In this document: positions 51,150 to 59,776 of the stretch, in pieces
Layout of the letters: every line of letters begins with the position of its first letter
Position numbering within the stretch: the stretch's first letter is position 1
Assembly (NCBI GenBank): GCA_009829735.1
Contig: CM020618.1
Location: 16,415,346 to 16,479,345 of the forward strand
Direction of reading: 5' to 3'
Origin: Pyropia yezoensis
Taxonomy: Eukaryota > Rhodophyta > Bangiophyceae > Bangiales > Bangiaceae
Length of the DNA: 64,000 nucleotides
Translations under genes and position numbers: made by a program
Notes under the pieces: generated by a model
Database searches by the model: none
Told to the model about the DNA's origin: nothing
What the model saw: only the letters and a program-made list of their open reading frames with translations

Positions 51150-53093
51150 ATGGCGACTCCGGGAGTGGAGACGGACTCTCTCGATGAGCGTATGGAGGAC
51201 ACCTCCTACGGTGCAGCGCCTGCCGGGACTTCCGGCGGGGGCTCCGCGATCGCTCCGGGGGGTGGGACTCCCGCGTCACCCGGCTTTGGGTTGACGGCAG
51301 GATCTCCCCCGGAGGCGGGACAAGTTGTCCCGCGTGAGGCCTTGGGGCGGTGGTTTTACCCCGCTTGGCCTCTGTATGAGGAGGGGTTGACTGTTCTTCG
51401 CTGTGGCCGACTCGGCGCAGCGATGGGTCGGGTATGGGACCGCCTACGGGAGAAGTATCCCCGTAGGGTCGGGTTCCCTGCCGGCTTCAGGACGGACCAG
51501 TTTGCCTTCCTGGACGACGAGGAGGTCGAGGACGTGCAGCGGGCCAAGGCCATGGTGGACCGCGGGGGAACTATCCCGGGTCCCGGCGACTTGCCGACCT
51601 TCACTTGGGACGCGGTGGCAACTCGCCCCCCGTACCTTCACGAGGCCGATCCGCACACTCATCACTTTGATGTGCGGATGGAGAAGGACTTCCGGCGAGG
51701 TCCCTACTTGGTGACCTCGGCTCAACTTGAGTTTCCTCAGCAGTCTGCTGCCAGTAAGGAGCAATACTACCCGAAGAAGCCCGAGTGGTGGCCTCAAGTT
51801 GAGGTCCCCTACGGGTTCCCGGCATTGTTGCCACGGTTGCTTGACCACTTCGGCTCCGTCATGTTGACGGCTGGCCCTGATCATCTGGTGTGGGCCATGT
51901 TGGCCACCCAGTGGCTCCTCGAGGTCATGTCGACCTGGGTGTCATGTGTTCAGCGGCGGGGGATGCTCTGGCATCTCCCCCTCCGGCTCATCCAGGGTTT
52001 GGAACAGCTCACCCCTCAGCTAGTTGCTGAGGGGTGCTCGTCAGGACAACTCACTCTACTTGAGGAGATGCTCCGCCTCCACAAGTTTATCGAGTGGGAG
52101 AGCATTGAGCACAAGTTGCGCCGCCCCACTCGGGGGCCCAAGGACGATGGCGCACTTCGCCAGTTCGTGTGGGTCGCTCGTGAACTTCACGACGGCCGTG
52201 TGGTCCTACGAGAGGGGTTGGGCATCGGGGACTACCCGTATGCCCCGGGGGTGGATCGTCACACTGCGCCACCCCCGGACAAGCCCATAGTTATGGCTGT
52301 GCCCTCATATGATGACCATATGACTCAACCTACTGCGGGAGCCCCAAGTCGGGGTCGCAGTTACACCCGGGTACCGCCACCTCGGCGTGCCCCTCCGCTT
52401 CCTCCTGTTCCTTTCCAGCCTCACGGGAACATCCCGATCAGCGTGGCCGTGGAGTCATCCACACCGGTGTCCCCCAACTTGGGGGCCACCCTCCTGACGG
52501 TATACCCCAAGTTGGTGTTACCGCCCACGCCTCTAACCTCAGAGATGATGATCACCACGTTGGTGCGCACCATTTCCTGGTTGGCCGCGTCGACCGCAAC
52601 CCTCCAAAGTTCCGAGACTCCTCAACTTGAGGAGCGCGTTCGTACTGCAGTGGCGACCGCGAGTTGCGAGTCGGTGGCGGAGTTTATGACGGCCGAGTTG
52701 GCTCGCATTGGGGCTATTATGCCCCAGCCAACCCCACTTGGGCGTGGCAAGCGTCGTGCGAGCCGGGCATACTCGCCTCCTCGCCGTCGTCGCCGTCACT
52801 CGCGGCGCTCTCCCTCCGTGTCGGAAGACGAGTTGTCTTACTCCGTCTCGGAGTCCTCTACCCCATCGGAGACGGAGTCTGTCCAGCGTCTGCGTCGCAA
52901 ACTTGCGCGCAAGACCAGGCAGAAGAGTAGCCACGGTCGGCGCCACTTGCGCGACCGTGAGGGGCGCGACGGTTCCGACTTGGAGCCGCCGCCCCTTCCA
53001 ACGAGTGGAGACCGTTATCGGCGTGGGTCTCGCCGCTCGCCTCCACGTGAGGGCGAGGGCCGTGGAGTGGGAGAGTCTAGCATGCGTGCCTAG
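51150..53093 (+). CDS. Element B1 antisense accessory protein (647 aa, SR-like tail)
   Basis: The ATG at 51150 is in a GAGCCATGG context right after a hairpin. Blocks shared in order with the element A protein are PQVEVPYGFPALLPRLL and HFGSVM, WAMLATQWLLEV, GMLWHLPLRLIQGLE, FIEWESIEHKLRR, FVWVARELHDGRVVLREGLG and SPNLGATLL, plus a helical block (LVRTISWLAASTATL). Unlike A, the C-terminal ~110 residues (from ~530) are Arg/Ser-rich with RRRRRHSRRSPSVSEDE and many Ser/Thr-Pro or acidic Ser sites, like SR-type RNA-binding or nuclear proteins. No known enzymatic or membrane motif. It lies antisense to gag-pol between pol and the 3' LTR. Function unknown; nucleic-acid binding is a guess from the tail. 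Confidence 0.78.
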   Translation: MATPGVETDSLDERMEDTSYGAAPAGTSGGGSAIAPGGGTPASPGFGLTAGSPPEAGQVVPREALGRWFYPAWPLYEEGLTVLRCGRLGAAMGRVWDRLREKYPRRVGFPAGFRTDQFAFLDDEEVEDVQRAKAMVDRGGTIPGPGDLPTFTWDAVATRPPYLHEADPHTHHFDVRMEKDFRRGPYLVTSAQLEFPQQSAASKEQYYPKKPEWWPQVEVPYGFPALLPRLLDHFGSVMLTAGPDHLVWAMLATQWLLEVMSTWVSCVQRRGMLWHLPLRLIQGLEQLTPQLVAEGCSSGQLTLLEEMLRLHKFIEWESIEHKLRRPTRGPKDDGALRQFVWVARELHDGRVVLREGLGIGDYPYAPGVDRHTAPPPDKPIVMAVPSYDDHMTQPTAGAPSRGRSYTRVPPPRRAPPLPPVPFQPHGNIPISVAVESSTPVSPNLGATLLTVYPKLVLPPTPLTSEMMITTLVRTISWLAASTATLQSSETPQLEERVRTAVATASCESVAEFMTAELARIGAIMPQPTPLGRGKRRASRAYSPPRRRRRHSRRSPSVSEDELSYSVSESSTPSETESVQRLRRKLARKTRQKSSHGRRHLRDREGRDGSDLEPPPLPTSGDRYRRGSRRSPPREGEGRGVGESSMRA

Positions 53094-53204
53094 TTGGCAG
53101 CTGCCTTTGTTGTGAGAGTGTGAGGGTTAGGGCTGTAGTTTAAAGCCACTCTGCGTACCACTTCGACTTGAAGCACTCTCTTGGCACTGTTGCTCGGCCT
53201 TCCC

Positions 53205-56200
53205 TCACGTTGAGGGAGGGCTGTTAGGGTCTATCTCGTTCCGGGCACAGTACGCCCGGACCTTCTCAGCAGGAAGGTCCTCCACATACTCCCACGTATC
53301 ATCCTTGGCTTTGTAGCCAAACCAACGCACCCTCAACATGAGGCGGTCAGTATCCTCATCCCAGCCGTGGTCGATGAACTTGTCGAACACGTACTCCTGC
53401 GGGCCCTGTTTGGCTGCAGGCAGCGAGGGCAGGCGCCACGTTTTCAAAGCACGCGCCCAAGCTGGGTCGCCTGCAGGCGGTGGTGCAACTTTGACCACGT
53501 CCTGTCCGTTCACTGTGCGGACCCCATCGTCACTTTCGATGGTGAAGCGCCGCCCATCAGTACGAAGGACCTGGTACGGCCCCTTCGTCTGGAACACCAA
53601 CTTACCCCCAGTTGGGGTGTGTGAGTGGACCAATACCCAGTCACCCTGCTCGGGGACATGCTTGGCGTTGCGCACCTTTTTGTCAAAGGTACGCTTGTAG
53701 CGCTTTTGTGCTTTGTCCATCTCAGCCCTGACTTTAGGGATGAGGTTTTCAAGCCTAGCAGCGAACTCCGCCTTACTCTCAGTAGGAGTGGGCGTACTGC
53801 CACCATCCTCCCTAGTTGGGAGCGGCCGCCGCACGGCAATAGACCGCACGCGACGGGGGGTCACAAAAGCGAGGGGTACTTCCCCGGTAGATGAGTGAAC
53901 CTGCGAATTGTAGGCAGTGGTCAGAATAGAAATGTATTGGTCCCACGTCTTCACGTGCTCACTCACATAATAGCGCAGCTGCCTAACAATAGTTTTGTTG
54001 AAGCGCTCCACCTGCCCATTAGTTTGTGGGTGGTAGGGGGTGGCATAGTTTGCCTTAACCCCCAACATATCCAGCACTCCTTGAAACAGTACAGACGCAA
54101 ATTGCGGTCCATTGTCCGATAGTGTACTATCCGGAATGCCATACGCGGCAACCCAGTGATCTAGGAAGGCTGACACGACCGACATGGCCGTGATCTCTGC
54201 CAGTGGGATCGCTCGCGTAAGTTTCGTGAAGCGGTCACAGATGACCAGGAGGTACTGGTTGCCCTCCTCGGTCACTGGCAGTGGCCCAAGGATGTCCATC
54301 GCCAACGCGGCGAAGGGCTCCTTGGCCGGGAACAATAGCATAGCCGTAGTAGGCCGCCGTTCCATCAGACGGTTCTGTGCACAACTTGTGCAGGCAGCCA
54401 CCCAACTGTAGATGTCCACCACCATGGACGGCCAGTAGTACCTGGTCCTCAGGGTCTGGTACAGTTTACTAGACCCCAGGTGTCCACCCGTGGGAGCGTT
54501 ATGCTCCCTCTCAAGGATACTGTCCTTGAGGGATGCGGGGACGACAAGTTGTTCAGCCCCTTGGAATACCCCCCTCCTCATGAGGAGGCCATCGTCTCCC
54601 AGAAAGAAACGCGTCTCCGCCACTGTATCCAGGGTATCCCTCTGCGACTTGCAGAAGGGATCCTCGGCCTGGGCCTTCACTACTTCGTCCAGGGACAGGG
54701 GCAAGTACTTCTTGTTCCCTGGAGCCTCGGGATTCAACGCCTGACCCGAGCGCGTGACTACCCCCACGATGGGGATGTCCTCATCGACTGGGGTGGTGTC
54801 CAGTCCCTCGGTAGGTACCCGAGAGAGGCCGTCGGCAAGGGCATGTTGCCTGCCAGGTCGGTACTCAATATCAAAGTTGAAGGGTGCAAGTCGCACCCTC
54901 CACCGGTTGAGACGAGTGTTCGTACAGTCCGTCTTGAAGATGAACTGCAACGCGCGGTGGTCACAGCGGATGAGGAACTTCTCACCCTCTAGGTAGTGAC
55001 GAAGTGACGTCACCGCCCATACCACTGCGAGTCCTTCCAACTCGGTGACTCCGTAGTTCTTCTCGGCCGAGTTTAGCCCCTTGCTGAAGTATGCCACCGG
55101 CAAGTACTCCTTGTCCGGCTGTTGCTGAAGCAACACACAACCAAGTTGGTCGTAGCTAGCGTCCACATCCAGGATGTAGTGGCCTCCCAACCTGGGAATA
55201 GCCAGGATAGGGGGCTTCAGCAGAAGGTCCCGAAGAGTCTCAAAGGATTCCTGCTCCACCCGACTTGGGGGAGGCAGGTTCTTCGGTAGCGTTGAGCTCA
55301 CTAACTCATTCAACGGCTTCGCCACTTTGGCGAAGCCCTTAGTGAAACGTCGGTACACGTTACACATCCCGAGGAAGCTCCTCATCTGGGTCTGGGTCCG
55401 GGGGTACTGAGCCTTGCGGATGGCCCTCAAGTTTTTCTCGTTGACACTGAGACGCCCCGGACGGACAACATGTCCCAAGTACTCCACCTCTTGAGTGAAG
55501 AGGTGGCACTTACTCGCCTTCAGTGACACTCCGGCGTCAGCAAGTAGCTTGAACACCTGGCCAAGATGGCCAATGTGTTCCTCCGGACTTCGGGAGAACA
55601 CAATGATATCGTCTAGGTACACGAGACAGATCTGCCACCGTACTCCGGCCAGAATCATGTCCATAGCGCGCTGGAAAGTTGCCGGCGCGTTACACAGGCC
55701 AAACGGTAGACGCTTGCACTGGTAGGTACCACAGTGACATGTAAAGGTAGTTTTATGCCTGTCCTCCGGGGCAATGGGAATTTGCCAGTACCCCGCGTTA
55801 CAGTCCAGGGTAGAGAACACGTTTGCCTCCCCCAGAGAGTCCAGACAGTCATCCATCCGAGGTAGGGGATAACTGTCCTTCACCGTGCTCTCGTTGAGCT
55901 TACGGTAGTCGATACAGAACCGGGGGGTCCCATCAACTTTGGGGACGATCACCACCGGACTCGCCCACTCGGCGTTGCTGGCCTCGATCACATCGAGGGC
56001 CTCCATGCGAGCAACTTGCTCCTTAACGAGGGCCCTTGAACGGGGTCCCCCCCTATACGGTTGTTGGCGTATAGGGGGCGCACCGGGTTTCAACTCGATC
56101 CGGTGTTGGGTAGCTCTCATGAGTCCCAATTGACCATCCCACAACTTGTGATATTGGTCCAAGAGGCGTTCAACTTGAACCCTCAACCTGGGTGGAACAC

Positions 56201-57188
56201 CCTCCATGTTTACCTGGGGCCGAGGAGAGGCGGCCGGCTTGGCTTGATGCTTCTCCTTTCCGGACTTCGGGTTGCTACTTGCGCCCGCGCTGAGGGTGAC
56301 CGCTACTACCGGTCCCTCGTGTTGGTCGATATAGCCGAACTTGGCCCCCGACTTGAAGAACTTGGGCGACGAGCTCAGGTTCATCACCTGGATCCTCCAC
56401 GGGACTCCGGCTTTGGAGTCCATCGTGCCCAGGGCAACATGCACTTGGTGCTTGCGAGCAAGACGGGGGTTAGGGTGCACCAACCCGTTCCCCGCATAAT
56501 CAGTTACAACATCCACGTGCGCCACCGAGTTGGGGGGCAACGTGACTTTACGGGCTAAACGCAGAGTAGCAGTAAACCCTTCCCTCACAGAACAAACAGG
56601 CTTCGACTGTGAAACTGTCACAGGAGCCACAGACTTTCCCTTACCAAGGATGGGGATAGTCTCCCCATTCATCAACTTGACCCAGTACTCAGGGCCACAA
56701 ATCAAAGGCACTTGTGTTACGACATAAGGGGTACCCAGAAGCAGGGGTACCGATATATTCTCAACTACACCATAGGTCACGTCGACCTCATGGGTCCCCA
56801 ACCGAGTTGGTAGGGTCACGGCACCAACGATGGGAAGTACCCCACCATTGATATCGATCAGATGGTCAGCTTTAGACTTCCAGCGTTGGAGCCTCATCCC
56901 CTTTGGTAATAGCGACATGCGTATCAAGGAGGCTCCTGACCCGGTATCAAGTACGATACGGACACAACAGGCGCGGCCGGGGGCAAGTTGCACCCGTCCA
57001 GCCACCTGGAAGTTCTCACCCGTCAGCACCGCGATGACCCGACGTGGGTTTACGTTCTTGGGAAGTCCCACCCGAGGTGGGCGGACTCCCTTAGGTCGCC
57101 GCAGTATCCGACACGGTCGGTTCGTCCTCTTGGCCCACTTGGCCGAGGCTGCCGTTGTGAGCTTCGGACGACCAGCTCCAACGGTCAT
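53205..57188 (-). CDS. Element B1 Pol polyprotein: protease, RT, RNase H, integrase, chromodomain
   Basis: 1327 aa, uninterrupted. Protease DTGS is at 81-84; RT has FCIDYRKLNESTVKDSY and FSTLDCNAGYWQIPI, with YLDD at 524-527; RNase H has LDVDASYDQLG and CDHRALQF. The integrase has the H/H/C/C finger (REHNAPTGGHLG, CTSCAQN) and a DDE triad in MDILGPLP, LSDNGPQF and NGQVERFN. The chromodomain is at the C-terminus (YVFDKFIDHGWDED, LRVRWFGYKAKDDTWEYVED). The ATG overlaps the gag stop as ATGA (57188-57185), which suggests termination-reinitiation coupling. Collinear with element A Pol but clearly a distinct family. Confidence 0.93.
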   Translation of the reverse strand: MTVGAGRPKLTTAASAKWAKRTNRPCRILRRPKGVRPPRVGLPKNVNPRRVIAVLTGENFQVAGRVQLAPGRACCVRIVLDTGSGASLIRMSLLPKGMRLQRWKSKADHLIDINGGVLPIVGAVTLPTRLGTHEVDVTYGVVENISVPLLLGTPYVVTQVPLICGPEYWVKLMNGETIPILGKGKSVAPVTVSQSKPVCSVREGFTATLRLARKVTLPPNSVAHVDVVTDYAGNGLVHPNPRLARKHQVHVALGTMDSKAGVPWRIQVMNLSSSPKFFKSGAKFGYIDQHEGPVVAVTLSAGASSNPKSGKEKHQAKPAASPRPQVNMEGVPPRLRVQVERLLDQYHKLWDGQLGLMRATQHRIELKPGAPPIRQQPYRGGPRSRALVKEQVARMEALDVIEASNAEWASPVVIVPKVDGTPRFCIDYRKLNESTVKDSYPLPRMDDCLDSLGEANVFSTLDCNAGYWQIPIAPEDRHKTTFTCHCGTYQCKRLPFGLCNAPATFQRAMDMILAGVRWQICLVYLDDIIVFSRSPEEHIGHLGQVFKLLADAGVSLKASKCHLFTQEVEYLGHVVRPGRLSVNEKNLRAIRKAQYPRTQTQMRSFLGMCNVYRRFTKGFAKVAKPLNELVSSTLPKNLPPPSRVEQESFETLRDLLLKPPILAIPRLGGHYILDVDASYDQLGCVLLQQQPDKEYLPVAYFSKGLNSAEKNYGVTELEGLAVVWAVTSLRHYLEGEKFLIRCDHRALQFIFKTDCTNTRLNRWRVRLAPFNFDIEYRPGRQHALADGLSRVPTEGLDTTPVDEDIPIVGVVTRSGQALNPEAPGNKKYLPLSLDEVVKAQAEDPFCKSQRDTLDTVAETRFFLGDDGLLMRRGVFQGAEQLVVPASLKDSILEREHNAPTGGHLGSSKLYQTLRTRYYWPSMVVDIYSWVAACTSCAQNRLMERRPTTAMLLFPAKEPFAALAMDILGPLPVTEEGNQYLLVICDRFTKLTRAIPLAEITAMSVVSAFLDHWVAAYGIPDSTLSDNGPQFASVLFQGVLDMLGVKANYATPYHPQTNGQVERFNKTIVRQLRYYVSEHVKTWDQYISILTTAYNSQVHSSTGEVPLAFVTPRRVRSIAVRRPLPTREDGGSTPTPTESKAEFAARLENLIPKVRAEMDKAQKRYKRTFDKKVRNAKHVPEQGDWVLVHSHTPTGGKLVFQTKGPYQVLRTDGRRFTIESDDGVRTVNGQDVVKVAPPPAGDPAWARALKTWRLPSLPAAKQGPQEYVFDKFIDHGWDEDTDRLMLRVRWFGYKAKDDTWEYVEDLPAEKVRAYCARNEIDPNSPPST

Positions 57189-58822
57189 TCGTTTCCCGCC
57201 GACTTGGCGTCCGAATCTGAGGGCGAAGGGGACGACGACGAGTCCGAGGACGACGTGTCCGCCCCCTCCGTCGAGGGTGTGGCGACCGCCACCACTGGTC
57301 GAGACCCACCCTCGCGGCGTGAACGCACTTCGTTCGTAGCCGACTTCTTACTCGCATTCCTAACAAGCTGTTGGATGCGTTTACTCAACTTGGGGCAATC
57401 ATATGCCCAGTGACCATCGGAGTTGCAGTTCCAACACCGATGATCAGTTCCCGGAGGGGTCTTCCCAACTGGGGAAGACGACGAGGTACCTTGGGAAGTT
57501 CCCACGGCAGCTACCACCCTCTCCTTGCGGATTCGGCGTGCCTCTCGCAACTCTCTGGCCTGGCGCGCCTCTTCCCGTTCCTTGGCCAACTCGGCCTGAC
57601 GCTCCTGGCGTTGTTCCTCCCGCAACTTGCGGTAGGCCTCGCCTCTGCGGTAGGCGAACCTGGCCAACTCGGCCAGGGTCGCCCGGGCAGTGTTATGCTC
57701 CCGGGTCTCCATGCGGACTGACCAATGGAGCCCCTCCACAAACCGACTCTTCACCACAGCTTGTGGATGAAGAAACCCACAAAGATTGTTGAGCTTACGA
57801 ACTCGCTCCGCAAAGGACAACTCGTCCTCAGCCTTTCCCTGGTGAGCTTGGGTAAACTCCTCAACTTGAGAAGCCAACGCTGCTTCATCCACCATGGCTC
57901 TCAACAACCAGTTGACGAGCTCCAAATAGGACGTCACCTCACCAGCGCCTCCACTTGAGGAGCTGGGCATGACGGACATAAGTTCTGTCCGTAGGTCGCC
58001 CTTCGTAAACTCCTGTAGCATGTAAAAAGCCATGCCTTTACTTATGGCATTGTCGTCACAGGCTTTTGTGAAACGACGTAGGAACTCAAAGACACGGAGG
58101 GGGGGAGTTCCATCCCACTCCGCTTTGTGCCCAAAAGAGTGAAGTGCATTCTTCTTGGCACGGCCCATGGCTCGGGCCTGGTCAGGACCATACGCCACCG
58201 ACTTGTTGTGGAGGGCGTAGGTCTCACAGTCAAAGATCCTCTGGTAGACCGGGTTGGCTACCTGGATCTTGGGCGGCACCTCACGTTGAGGGAACAGCCG
58301 CTGTGGCACTGGGGTAAGTTCACCCACAGTGCCTGTAGTCCGGCGCGGCGCGCTTGGTGTAGCCGCCGGTGTTGTCGGGGGGAACTCCCCCATGAAGGGC
58401 GTACGCCCCACCGAGTATGGTGTGGCTCCCTCGTTGGGAGTCACAGGGGTCGCCCCCTGTTCAGGGCGACCCGAGATAGGTGTCAGGGGGGGCACCCCCT
58501 GCGCCTGCGGGCTCGAAGGCCCCAATCCGGTCTGGACATTAAGGCCATCTGGCAAACTCGCCACAATCTGATTCAGAATAGTATTCGTCATCGTGACCAC
58601 CAGGTCCGGCAAAGTCTGCCGCAACACATTGGTCGCCTCCCGACGGACAGTTTCCGCGAGGAGTGGATTGACGACTCCAGTTGAGTCTCGGTCCACCTCC
58701 GGGAGTCCACCTGAGGGGTAACCACGTTCCTCAGGGGTCTCAACCGGGGGCATGGGCGCGAGCCCATCGCCGACCAACGGAGGTCCGCCGTCCTCCGAAA
58801 GCCTAGTTGGCGATGGCTCCAT
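57185..58822 (-). CDS. Element B1 Gag with CCHC zinc knuckle
   Basis: 545 aa from the ATG at 58822 (MEPSPTRLSEDGGPPLVGDG). The gag core has FDCETYALHNKSVAYG, EWDGTPPLRVFEFLRRFTKA, EVTSYLELVNWLLRA and FAERVRKLNNLCGFLHPQAV. A long charged helix follows (QERQAELAKEREEARQAREL), then the zinc knuckle CWNCNSDGHWAYDC. The tail is Ser/Asp-rich (SSDSSSSPSPSDSDAKSA). The stop overlaps the pol start by four bases. The open frame extends upstream into the LTR, but the Met at 58822 is the first inside the element. Confidence 0.9.
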   Translation of the reverse strand: MEPSPTRLSEDGGPPLVGDGLAPMPPVETPEERGYPSGGLPEVDRDSTGVVNPLLAETVRREATNVLRQTLPDLVVTMTNTILNQIVASLPDGLNVQTGLGPSSPQAQGVPPLTPISGRPEQGATPVTPNEGATPYSVGRTPFMGEFPPTTPAATPSAPRRTTGTVGELTPVPQRLFPQREVPPKIQVANPVYQRIFDCETYALHNKSVAYGPDQARAMGRAKKNALHSFGHKAEWDGTPPLRVFEFLRRFTKACDDNAISKGMAFYMLQEFTKGDLRTELMSVMPSSSSGGAGEVTSYLELVNWLLRAMVDEAALASQVEEFTQAHQGKAEDELSFAERVRKLNNLCGFLHPQAVVKSRFVEGLHWSVRMETREHNTARATLAELARFAYRRGEAYRKLREEQRQERQAELAKEREEARQARELREARRIRKERVVAAVGTSQGTSSSSPVGKTPPGTDHRCWNCNSDGHWAYDCPKLSKRIQQLVRNASKKSATNEVRSRREGGSRPVVAVATPSTEGADTSSSDSSSSPSPSDSDAKSAGNE

Positions 58823-58952
58823 GCCAAAGTTGGCTCCAACCCGAGTGGAACTCGCGGGGACAGTCCTCACCCCTTGGGACGTTCCCGTTGAGTATACCAC
58901 GCGGTGGCCAGACTTCGGCCCACCCACGTCAGAAGTGTCACCCGAGTGAACT

Positions 58953-58967
58953 CCCGACTGAGTCGGG
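58953..58967. repeat. 15-bp palindrome at the primer-binding-site position of element B1
   Basis: CCCGACT (58953-58959), G, AGTCGGG (58961-58967) lies flush against the 5' LTR. Priming normally requires a TGG-led tRNA complement here, and none is present. Confidence 0.8.
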
Positions 58968-59435
58968 TGTGGCAAAAACCACTCGCACACACAGTACCCA
59001 AGTTGGGGCGGTGTGCGAGGGCTGCCTCCCGTGTCGGGGGAACCGGAAGAAGTGCAAGTCGCACACACTCTATCCCTGTTGTGGGGCAATCCCCCCACGG
59101 ACAAACAAGATGATGGTGTGTGGTCCAACAGTTTCTTGGTCGGGACGGGGACGCAGGGCCAAGCCCCGCTGTCCCTCCCCTTATCCCCCCAGGGTCCACT
59201 CAGAATCTCGCCACTCAGAATCTCCCACCCCAGCACCTGCCCACCGGGCCACACGAAAATTCAAGACGATAAATGCAGAAAACCCTCAAATCCAAGTTGG
59301 ATTTACTACTAAGCTAACTATCCCGAACTTAGGGAATATGAACCCAAATGCAGGGGGAGGAACGGATCAGGCTAGTGGCCTGCCGCCCCTTGCATGGCAC
59401 GTGTTGCCCCCTACCTGGGGGTCAATACTGCCACA
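58968..59435 (-). repeat. Element B LTR, shared between the tandem copies B1 and B2
   Basis: 468 bp, same ends as 50341-50808. It acts as 5' LTR of B1 and 3' LTR of B2. The polypurine tract of B2 follows at 59436-59448. Confidence 0.92.
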
Positions 59436-59776
59436 CTCCCCTCTCCTCAGTTCCGACCGACCCGGTCGGCCCTGTGAGGGGGTGCGTAAACGCACGTCTC
59501 GGCGTTGGGGGGGACGCGACTTGCTGTCCCCCCTTGAGTACGTAACGCGGATGTGGAGGCGGTCACGTTGGCCGCCCCTCTCCTCAAGCTTGCCCACTTG
59601 GCAGCTTGCTCTCCTCGGTTCACACCTCACCACCACCACCACTTCTCCTTCACCTTACACGGGGCCACCCCACGCTGGGGAGGCCACCCGTTTACCCACG
59701 ATCCGAGTCCCCCTCAACTCGAGGCGGGTCTCGTGCCGCGATAGCCAGGACGTCTCTCCCCAACTTGGGGAGAGCC

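Larger units (their letters stand above)
50341..59435 (-). mobile_element. Element B1: second Ty3/chromovirus family with antisense accessory ORF
   Basis: 9,095 bp from LTR to LTR with the same layout as element A: minus-strand gag and pol, then a plus-strand ORF next to the 3' LTR. The LTRs (468 bp) differ at three positions I can see. It inserted into the DIRS-like RNase H region; the left flank is ATTGT, but the matching right flank lies outside the window because a second internal region follows the right LTR. All three ORFs are open. Confidence 0.9.
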
